Of a stretch of DNA of 64,000 nucleotides, positions 57,416 through 64,000 are shown piece by piece. The notes under the pieces are model-generated. The model saw only the letters and a program-made list of their open reading frames with translations, searched no databases and was not told the DNA's origin. Positions within the stretch are counted from its first letter, which is position 1; the number at the start of each line of letters is the position of its first letter. The position numbers were made by a program, and so were the translations under genes. Location of the stretch: the NCBI GenBank assembly GCA_037892765.1, contig JBBKBW010000007.1; one strand, 5' to 3'. The stretch comes from Clostridium_AQ sp900552125 (GTDB lineage Bacteria; Bacillota_I; Bacilli_A; Erysipelotrichales; Erysipelotrichaceae).

Positions 57416-59359
57416 ATGAGAAAGAAAATGATTTCTTATATTTCTCTTGTGATTATTATTTCGTCCGTTGTATTAATGCTGATTTTTTCAATGATTATTA
57501 GAAATCATGAAATCGATTCTGAAAAAGAAATGATGGAAACGATTGTTAATCAGATGTCTAAGAGTCTAGAAGCAAGCATAGAGATGAGACAGAAAACAAC
57601 TGATCTATTTACTACAGATTATTTAAATCGTAGTAATTTTGCAAGATATTTCATTTCAGAAAACAAAAACCATGAGTTAACAGATGATGAGTGGCAGTAT
57701 TTCTTAGATATACTGGAAGTTGACTCTATTAGTATTATAGATGAAAAGGGAATTGTGACACAAAGTAGTAACGCAGAAAATATAGGAGTTAATTTTTATA
57801 AAAACGAGGGATTGAATGCTTTTTTACCAATTATTGAAGGTAAGGCAAATCAGGAATATGTTTTAGATTTTAATTCTAGTATTCTAAAATTAGATGACTT
57901 AAATGTACTTTTTGGAACTCCAATAGCAGAGGGTCAGAAAGGTATGATTTTAATGGAAATTAATAAGTCCATGTATAAACAATATGCAGGTTTAACAAAT
58001 GTTGCATCTTTTTTAAAAACGATACCAACAAAAGAAAGTAGAACATTGTTTGTGACAGATGACGAAGGAACTATATTAGGTATTACTAAAAATAATAAAC
58101 AGTATATTGAGGCAGATAATTTCCCTGAGCTATTGAAAAAATCAGAAGATAATACGATTAAGGCAGGAATAAATAGAGAAATGCATTTATTACTAACAAA
58201 GAAAGTAAATGGGTATTATGTAGGATATATGTCAAGTATTAATGAAATAAAACATATCAGCGAAGGATATTTTGTTCAATTTTTACTTCTCTTAATCATA
58301 TTATCTATAGTAATTACATTGTCTTTGTACTTTTTGATACATCATTTTATATTAAAAGACATTGATATGATTACGAAGAAAGCTCATCAGTTTACAAGTG
58401 GAAATTCTAGTGTTCAGTTTGAAACCACAAAAACAAAAGAACTGAATCAGTTAAGTGAAGGGCTGAACCGTGTTTTACGAGTAATACAGACAAGAAATGA
58501 ACGTATATCTACCATTGCGTCTTTGATGGGAGAAGGTTTTGGAGCTTATGAATATTATGCTGATTTGAAACAAGTATATTATTCTAAAAATGTTCCATAT
58601 CTACTAGGAGTTTCTACTGATAAAGAATGTGAAGAGAAAATTATTCAGTATTATCAGAACCATGTTTCTGATTTACTGGAAAAAGGTAAAATAGAGATTG
58701 AAGAAATTATGAAAGTGGCACCGGGAAGAACGATAAAGATTCGAAGAAATATTTTAAAAGATTCTTCTTACGGTTTCTTAGAAGGTATAAGTGTCGAAAA
58801 TGCTAGAACAAAGCAATTGATTCGAAGTCTTGAAAAAGAAAAAGAGAAAAACTATATTGATTCATTAACAGGTATCTATAATCGTACAAAGGTAAAGGAA
58901 TATATAGAAGACTTTGTGAGTAAAGGTATTAATCTGCAGGGTGTTATGATTTTGATGGATTTAGATAACTTCAAGAGTATAAATGATCAATTAGGTCATA
59001 TGGAAGGAGATTTAGTCTTAAAGAAATTTGCGGAAATATTAATAACACAGTTTAGAACTTCTGATATAGTTGCTAGACTTGGAGGAGATGAATTTATTGT
59101 ATTTTTACCTAACTTTATATCTAAAGCTGGTCTTGAGACGAAAATTGACCATATTCTAAGCATTATAAGACAGGAGTTAAGTCCTTATTATGAAAAATAT
59201 AATCTCTCAGTCAGCATTGGTGTTGCTTATTTAGGTGGAAATAATAAAACATATGAAGATTTATATCAATCTGCCGATAAAGCTATGTATACCGCAAAAC
59301 GTGGTGGTAAAAACGGTTATTTCTTAGGAAATCATCAAACTAAGGATAAACATGCATAA
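57416..59359 (+). CDS. Membrane-bound diguanylate cyclase
   Basis: This 647-aa protein has an N-terminal helix (about residues 7-28), an external Cache-like sensor domain (about 30-285), a second helix (LLLLIILSIVITLSLYFLI), a HAMP-like linker and a PAS-like segment, and ends in a GGDEF domain. The active site RLGGDEF is intact, and RTSD lies five residues before it, forming the product-inhibition I-site. It makes cyclic di-GMP in response to an external signal. No EAL domain. The gene is alone, with a structured leader upstream and a terminator downstream. Confidence 0.87.
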   Translation: MRKKMISYISLVIIISSVVLMLIFSMIIRNHEIDSEKEMMETIVNQMSKSLEASIEMRQKTTDLFTTDYLNRSNFARYFISENKNHELTDDEWQYFLDILEVDSISIIDEKGIVTQSSNAENIGVNFYKNEGLNAFLPIIEGKANQEYVLDFNSSILKLDDLNVLFGTPIAEGQKGMILMEINKSMYKQYAGLTNVASFLKTIPTKESRTLFVTDDEGTILGITKNNKQYIEADNFPELLKKSEDNTIKAGINREMHLLLTKKVNGYYVGYMSSINEIKHISEGYFVQFLLLLIILSIVITLSLYFLIHHFILKDIDMITKKAHQFTSGNSSVQFETTKTKELNQLSEGLNRVLRVIQTRNERISTIASLMGEGFGAYEYYADLKQVYYSKNVPYLLGVSTDKECEEKIIQYYQNHVSDLLEKGKIEIEEIMKVAPGRTIKIRRNILKDSSYGFLEGISVENARTKQLIRSLEKEKEKNYIDSLTGIYNRTKVKEYIEDFVSKGINLQGVMILMDLDNFKSINDQLGHMEGDLVLKKFAEILITQFRTSDIVARLGGDEFIVFLPNFISKAGLETKIDHILSIIRQELSPYYEKYNLSVSIGVAYLGGNNKTYEDLYQSADKAMYTAKRGGKNGYFLGNHQTKDKHA

Positions 59360-59376
59360 GAATACATAAGAATATT

Positions 59377-59420
59377 AGAGCTAATAAAATCTGAATGTAG
59401 GTATTATTAGCTCTTTGTTT
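59377..59420 (+). terminator. Intrinsic terminator of the cyclase gene
   Basis: AGAGCTAATAA (59377-59387) pairs with TTATTAGCTCT (59404-59414), followed by TTGTTTGT. Confidence 0.8.
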
Positions 59421-59486
59421 GTTTTAGAAATACTACCAAGGAAAAGATAAGTGTGATAAGATATTGCTGTTTAGGAAGTGATTAAT

Positions 59487-60146
59487 ATGAATACTTGGGA
59501 AACTTTTTTTATCCAAGAAAGAAAGCAGATATATTTTCAAGATTTAATGAAGTTTTTAGATGAGGAATATGCAACACAAACTATCTATCCTTCTAGAGAT
59601 AATCTATTTACATGCTTTACATTATGTCCATTATCAGATGTCAAAGTAGTGATTTTAGGGCAAGATCCATATCACCAGCCTAATCAGGCACATGGATTGA
59701 GCTTTTCTGTACAAAAGGGTGTTGCTATACCAAGGAGCTTAAAGAATATATATAAAGAGTTAAAAAACGATATAGGAGTAGAACCACCATCTCATGGCTG
59801 TTTAATAGACTGGGCTAAGCAAGGTGTTTTTTTAATGAATACTGTTATGAGTGTAAGAGAAGGCAAACCAGCTTCGCATGCGAATAAGGGTTGGGAAATA
59901 TTTACTGATCATGTGATTGAAACTTTAAATAAACAAGAATCAGGTATTGTATTTGTTTTATGGGGAAACCATGCACAGAAGAAAGCTTGTTTGATCGATC
60001 AGAATAAACATCGTATTATTCAATCTGCTCACCCTTCTCCATTATCCGCATCTAGAGGATTTTTTGGAAGTCGGCCTTTCTCTCAGATAAATACTTATTT
60101 AAAAGAGTTAGGAAGAGAGACAATTGATTGGAGAATTCAAGAATGA
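59487..60146 (+). CDS. ung: Uracil-DNA glycosylase
   Basis: This 219-aa family 1 enzyme has the catalytic water-activating loop GQDPYHQPNQAHGLSFSV (Asp about residue 62) and the HPSPLSASRGFFGSRPF loop near residue 180, which inserts into DNA. It removes uracil from DNA to begin base-excision repair. ATG 59487 follows AGGAAGTG; an upstream GTG lies in that site. It is followed 22 bases later by folC and then recQ on the same strand, forming a likely operon. Confidence 0.95.
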   Translation: MNTWETFFIQERKQIYFQDLMKFLDEEYATQTIYPSRDNLFTCFTLCPLSDVKVVILGQDPYHQPNQAHGLSFSVQKGVAIPRSLKNIYKELKNDIGVEPPSHGCLIDWAKQGVFLMNTVMSVREGKPASHANKGWEIFTDHVIETLNKQESGIVFVLWGNHAQKKACLIDQNKHRIIQSAHPSPLSASRGFFGSRPFSQINTYLKELGRETIDWRIQE

Positions 60147-60168
60147 TAGATGAAAGGAAGTTAATGGT

Positions 60169-61407
60169 ATGAAGTTTCATAATACGGAAAAAGTTATTGC
60201 AATCATAGAACAAAGAAAGAATAGAGGATATGGCTTAGATCATTTTAAAGCGTATATGGATTCTATCGGTAATCCTCATCAATCCCTAAAGGCAATTCAT
60301 ATTGCGGGGACAAATGGAAAAGGCAGTACAACAAATGACATTCGAAGTATCTTACAAGAGGCAGGTTATAAAGTAGGAAGCTTTACTTCTCCCTATTTGA
60401 TTACTCATTTGGATCGTATTCGTATGAATAACGAATTTATTCCATCAGAAATCTTTTTAGACATTGCGAATCGTTATTATGATAGTTGGATAAAATGGGA
60501 TTTAAGCATGTTTGAAATCGATATGTGTATTGCGTCCATATACTTCTCAGAAGCAAAAACCGATTTCTGTGTATTTGAAACAGGCTTGGGTGGAAGATTA
60601 GATGCGACAAATATCTTAAGGCCATTAGTATCAGTGATTACCAATATTGGAATGGATCATATGGAATTTTTAGGTGATACCAAGGAGAAAATCGCAAGAG
60701 AAAAAGCAGGTATAATAAAAGATGACACCTGTGTAATTACTGCAGAAGAAACAGCTTCCTGTTTAAGTATTTTTGAAGAAACAGCTCATGACCATCATAC
60801 GGATTGTATTCGTATCCAAAATATAATGAATATAGAAGAAACAGAAGATGGCTTATGCTTTGATTATGGACAATATAAAGCATTGAGATTAACAGGAAAA
60901 GCATTATATCAGTGTAAAAATGCAGCACTAGCAGTTGAAACAATTGATTATCTAAAACATAAAAATATTATACAAGTAAGTGAAAACGATATTCGTCAGG
61001 GATTAAAAAAAGCCGTTTGGCAAGGTCGCTTTGAAATGATATCTAAAGATCCTTTAATAATTATAGATGGAGCTCATAATGCGGATGGAATACATGCTTT
61101 ATGTGAAAATATAAAAAAGATGAAACAGGTTATTGTGATATTCTCTGTCTTAAAAGATAAAAATTATGAACAAATGATTGAAGAACTACAAAAAGTAAGT
61201 GAGGAGATCATTATAGTACAATTTATGAATGAGCGAGCATTGGATATTTCTTGTATAAAAGATCATCCATACATTTCTTTTATGGATAGCTACATGCAGG
61301 CTATTCATTATGCGATAAAGAAAAAACAGCCAATTGTGATTACCGGTTCTTTATATTTTATAAGTGATGTTCGTAAATATTTAATTAAAGAGGGATTTGG
61401 CGCATGA
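60169..61407 (+). CDS. folC: Folylpolyglutamate synthase / dihydrofolate synthase
   Basis: This 412-aa Mur-ligase-type enzyme has the ATP loop GTNGKGST (about residues 48-55), FTSPYLITHLDRIRMN, the ETGLGGRLDATN motif, DHMEFLGDT and, in the C-terminal domain, DGAHNADGI. It adds glutamate to folates, and may also make dihydrofolate from dihydropteroate. ATG is preceded by GAAAGGAAG. It overlaps recQ by four bases (ATGA). Length and motifs are normal. Confidence 0.93.
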   Translation: MKFHNTEKVIAIIEQRKNRGYGLDHFKAYMDSIGNPHQSLKAIHIAGTNGKGSTTNDIRSILQEAGYKVGSFTSPYLITHLDRIRMNNEFIPSEIFLDIANRYYDSWIKWDLSMFEIDMCIASIYFSEAKTDFCVFETGLGGRLDATNILRPLVSVITNIGMDHMEFLGDTKEKIAREKAGIIKDDTCVITAEETASCLSIFEETAHDHHTDCIRIQNIMNIEETEDGLCFDYGQYKALRLTGKALYQCKNAALAVETIDYLKHKNIIQVSENDIRQGLKKAVWQGRFEMISKDPLIIIDGAHNADGIHALCENIKKMKQVIVIFSVLKDKNYEQMIEELQKVSEEIIIVQFMNERALDISCIKDHPYISFMDSYMQAIHYAIKKKQPIVITGSLYFISDVRKYLIKEGFGA

Positions 61408-63206
61408 CACCCAATGACGTACTAAGTAAATATTTTGGATATAAAGAATTTCGAGAAGGTCAGAAAGAATTAATTACGCATATTTTAGCTAAAAAGGATG
61501 TATTAGGTATTATGCCTACAGGGGCAGGAAAATCTATTTGTTATCAGGTTCCTGCTGTTATGCTGGAAGGAATTACATTGGTTATTTCTCCACTAATCTC
61601 TCTTATGAAGGATCAGGTACAGACATTGAATCAGATAGGAATACGTGCAGCCTATCTTAACAGCTCTTTAACTTACTCACAATATAAAAAAGCAATTTCA
61701 CTTGCCAAGCAATATACATATAAAATCATTTATGTAGCGCCAGAACGTTTATTAAGTGAAGAATTTCTATCCTTCGCGAAAAGCATGAATATATCAATGG
61801 TATGTGTTGATGAAGCACATTGTGTTAGTCAATGGGGTCAAGATTTTAGGCCACATTACCTGCAGATTCAGGATTTTTTGAAAGCTTTGCCTAAACGCCC
61901 GATTGTTTCTGCATTTACCGCAACCGCCACAAGTGTAGTTAAGGAAGATATATTAAGATTATTGGATATGCATGATCCTTATACCATTATCACAAGCTTT
62001 GACCGTAAAAATTTAACATTTGTGGTTGAAAAGCCAAAAGATAAGTATAAGATGCTAGTGAAATATTTGAAAAAGTATAAAGGACAAGCAGGAATCATTT
62101 ATTGTTTATCGAGAAAATCCGTAGAAGAAGTCTGTGAACAGCTTAAAAAAGATGGATATCGTGCTACTCGATATCATGCCGGTTTGAGTGATGAAGAGAG
62201 AATGAAAAACCAGGATGATTTTATTTATGATAAGAAAAGTATCATGGTAGCTACTAATGCTTTTGGTATGGGGATTGATAAATCCAATGTAAGATTTGTA
62301 ATCCATTATCATATGCCAAAGAATATGGAAAGTTATTATCAAGAAGCAGGAAGAGCCGGCAGAGATGGAGAAAAAGCTGATTGTATCTTGTTTTATAGCG
62401 GGAAAGATGTACATTTGAATCAGTTTCTCATCGAGCATGGCAGCGGTCATGAAGATATGGATGAGACAATGTTAGCAGAGTTAATGCAGAAGGAAAAAGA
62501 GCGATTAAAGTCTATGGTCTTTTATTGTACGATATCAAGCTGTTTGCGTCATTATATGTTGAAATATTTTGGTGAGGAAAGTAATGGATATTGTGGAAAT
62601 TGTGGTAATTGTTTAACAAAATATGAACAGATTGATGTCTATGAAGAGGCAAAAGAAATAATTTCCTGTGTAAAAGATAGCGGACAACGTTTTGGGAAAA
62701 GTATGATATGTGATATTCTGAGAGGCAGTGAAAGTGCAAAAATCAAACGATATCACTTGAATACAATTTCTTCCTATGGCTCATTAAAGAAGTATCCACG
62801 TAACCATATTTATGATGTAATTCAGCTTTTACTATTGAAAGGTATTCTTACACAGAGTGATGATGGTTACTCTGTGATAACAATACAACAGAAAGATGCC
62901 TTAGAGAATATGACAGAATTACTTATGAATGTAGTTATAGAACGACAAGAATTTATCACAGAAAGAAAAGAACCAGAAGAAGATCCTAATCTATTTGAAG
63001 AACTTCGAAAACTACGTTTACATCTAGCTCGTCAGCGTGCTATACCTCCATATCTTATCTTTTCAGATAAGACTTTACATGATATGTGTAAGAAAAAGCC
63101 AACATCAAAAAAAGAAATGCTGGCAGTGAGTGGAGTAGGAGAAGTGAAGTTTCAGACATATGGAAAAACTTTTATGGAATTAATTAGAACATATACGGAG
63201 GGTTAA
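61404..63206 (+). CDS. recQ: RecQ-family ATP-dependent DNA helicase
   Basis: This 600-aa helicase has motif I MPTGAGKSICYQ (about residues 36-47), DEAH, FTATAT, ATNAFGMGIDK and QEAGRAGRDG. It then has the RecQ zinc site with CLRHYMLKYFGE and CGNCGNC (about residues 370-400), a winged-helix region, and a C-terminal HRDC domain (about 530-600). It unwinds forked and recombination DNA. It overlaps folC by ATGA and its stop codon lies within a terminator loop. It is complete. Confidence 0.94.
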   Translation: MTPNDVLSKYFGYKEFREGQKELITHILAKKDVLGIMPTGAGKSICYQVPAVMLEGITLVISPLISLMKDQVQTLNQIGIRAAYLNSSLTYSQYKKAISLAKQYTYKIIYVAPERLLSEEFLSFAKSMNISMVCVDEAHCVSQWGQDFRPHYLQIQDFLKALPKRPIVSAFTATATSVVKEDILRLLDMHDPYTIITSFDRKNLTFVVEKPKDKYKMLVKYLKKYKGQAGIIYCLSRKSVEEVCEQLKKDGYRATRYHAGLSDEERMKNQDDFIYDKKSIMVATNAFGMGIDKSNVRFVIHYHMPKNMESYYQEAGRAGRDGEKADCILFYSGKDVHLNQFLIEHGSGHEDMDETMLAELMQKEKERLKSMVFYCTISSCLRHYMLKYFGEESNGYCGNCGNCLTKYEQIDVYEEAKEIISCVKDSGQRFGKSMICDILRGSESAKIKRYHLNTISSYGSLKKYPRNHIYDVIQLLLLKGILTQSDDGYSVITIQQKDALENMTELLMNVVIERQEFITERKEPEEDPNLFEELRKLRLHLARQRAIPPYLIFSDKTLHDMCKKKPTSKKEMLAVSGVGEVKFQTYGKTFMELIRTYTEG

Positions 63207-63217
63207 GCCCTCTTTTT
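63198..63217 (+). terminator. Intrinsic terminator of the ung-folC-recQ operon
   Basis: GAGGG (63198-63202) pairs with CCCTC (63208-63212), followed by TTTTT; it overlaps the recQ stop codon. Confidence 0.75.
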
Positions 63218-63304
63218 ATTTGTTATAACAAGTTGTTGATTTTGTTTAAGAAAGAGCTATAATATTTATAGATGTTATAACAGCACAGGAAAGGGGAGGT
63301 GGAA

Positions 63305-63895
63305 ATGTTAAATAAATGGAAAATTAGAATAATGTTTCTTGTGTTAGGATCTTCTTTAATGGGCATAGGAGTTGTGTTATCAACTACAACTGCATTAGGT
63401 GCAGATACTGTGGCATTGTTGTGGGATGGGATGCATCAGAAATTTCATATAAGTTTAGGAATCGCAAATTATATTTTTACTGGCTTTTTCTTATTGCTTG
63501 TGCTTTTGTTCGATAGAAAACAAATTGGAATAGGAACAATCGCTGCACCTTTAATTCAAGGGATAGTTATGGATTTTATTATTCGTTTCGTCCCTATATT
63601 TGAAGGAATAGTAATAAGAGTGATTATTATGACACTAGGGATCGTAATTCTAGCGATAGGGAGTGGGATATCTGCTGCAGCTGATATAGGAAAAAGTCCT
63701 TATGTGGGATTTACTTTTGCTATGAATAAAAAATATAATTGGTCACTATCTATATTTAGAGTAATTCTAGATTTATGTTGCTTAATAATAGGAATTGTAT
63801 TAGGAGCAAATTTAAGTGTAGGACCATTTATAAGTGTTTTTTTGATGGGACCAATAACTGAAATTAGTTGTCATAAAATAAAAAGCTATATTTAA
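63305..63895 (+). CDS. YczE/YyaS-family membrane protein, second copy
   Basis: This 196-aa protein has about five hydrophobic helices. LGADTVALLWDGM, DRKQIGIGTIAAPLIQGI and VGPFISVFLMGPI align in order with the YczE-like protein at 36098-36694, so they are paralogues. ATG 63305 has GGGGAGG at 63293-63299 with a 5-nt spacer; GTG 63299 lies within that site. The biochemical function of the family is not established. The gene is alone and ends in a terminator. Confidence 0.8.
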   Translation: MLNKWKIRIMFLVLGSSLMGIGVVLSTTTALGADTVALLWDGMHQKFHISLGIANYIFTGFFLLLVLLFDRKQIGIGTIAAPLIQGIVMDFIIRFVPIFEGIVIRVIIMTLGIVILAIGSGISAAADIGKSPYVGFTFAMNKKYNWSLSIFRVILDLCCLIIGIVLGANLSVGPFISVFLMGPITEISCHKIKSYI

Positions 63896-63913
63896 TAAAA
63901 ATACTGGGAAATG

Positions 63914-63950
63914 AAGAGATTAAAATTTATTTTTATTTAATCTCTTTTTT
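63914..63950 (+). terminator. Intrinsic terminator
   Basis: AAGAGATTAAA (63914-63924) pairs with TTTAATCTCTT (63936-63946), followed by TTTT. Confidence 0.85.
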
Positions 63951-64000
63951 ATTTATAGGGAAAGTTCATAAGTTAAGAAAAACAAAAAAGTTTGCTTAAG

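Noticed and set aside
1..64000. tRNA, rRNA, prophage or integrative element
   Set aside because: I saw no rRNA segments, tRNA cloverleaf with CCA end, integrase, or phage structural genes in the window.

Overview
The window is about 64 kb of AT-rich DNA with dense gene packing, strong AGGAGG-type ribosome binding sites, many intrinsic terminators, and low-GC Gram-positive gene families: LytTR and OmpR two-component systems, an AlaR/AlaT pair, DapH/DapL lysine synthesis, BmrCD/LmrCD-type exporters and cis riboswitches. It reads as a chromosome segment of a host-associated Bacillota (Firmicutes), plausibly an Erysipelotrichia or Clostridia gut anaerobe; the species cannot be fixed from sequence alone. 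No rRNA, tRNA, CRISPR array, prophage or insertion sequence was recognised.

Layout. 1-3.7 kb: a regulator fragment, a queuosine-precursor-type (VUT/YhhQ) transporter behind a probable preQ1-I riboswitch, a ribbon-helix-helix regulator divergent from a 52-aa gene over TGTGTAAT repeats, and a PAS-GGDEF gene split by a frameshift. 3.7-10 kb: an iron/siderophore-type ABC operon behind a DtxR-like palindrome, then an arsenic locus (arsR, arsP, thioredoxin-like protein, arsC with an amber stop) carrying two copies of one operator. 10-16.7 kb: DbpA helicase, ferritin, an ABC-2 transporter, an M20 amidohydrolase and alaR-alaT. 16.8-20.8 kb: a frameshifted ECF sigma factor with a membrane partner and lipoprotein, an unknown protein and a zinc-ribbon Nudix hydrolase.

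20.8-26 kb is the most unusual part. A MarR-controlled heterodimeric ABC exporter is flanked by two inverted, diverged copies of a roughly 460-bp element. Each copy encodes a conserved 37-38-aa amphipathic peptide, an upstream ORF that overlaps the peptide gene, and a convergent small RNA with its own promoter and terminator. The RNA has 9 nt of perfect complementarity to the start codon region of the upstream ORF. This looks like an undescribed type I toxin-antitoxin family with hok/mok/sok-like logic.

26-48.7 kb: a LytTR response regulator with a degenerate GHKL partner, an ABC/FtsX exporter and a secreted protein; YigZ; a GH13-like protein with altered catalytic residues divergent from an orphan binding lipoprotein; YczE; the dapH-dapB-dapF cluster divergent from dapL; two tiny membrane proteins; an AlbA_2/ATPase-type regulator with a 21-bp tandem repeat; an XRE membrane regulator; and an OmpR-type two-component system followed by a lipoprotein gene and a PepSY gene that share duplicated promoters.

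48.7-57.1 kb: PnuC behind an unassigned structured leader. Next, a guanine-class purine riboswitch with terminator/antiterminator heads one long operon: THEP1-like NTPase, FecB/FecCD-like ABC transporter, three xanthine dehydrogenase-type subunits and a MocA-like cytidylyltransferase. The operon order suggests that the transporter supplies molybdate (or tungstate) and that MocA finishes the cofactor for the hydroxylase. 57.1-64 kb: a membrane diguanylate cyclase, then ung, folC, recQ and a second YczE-family protein.
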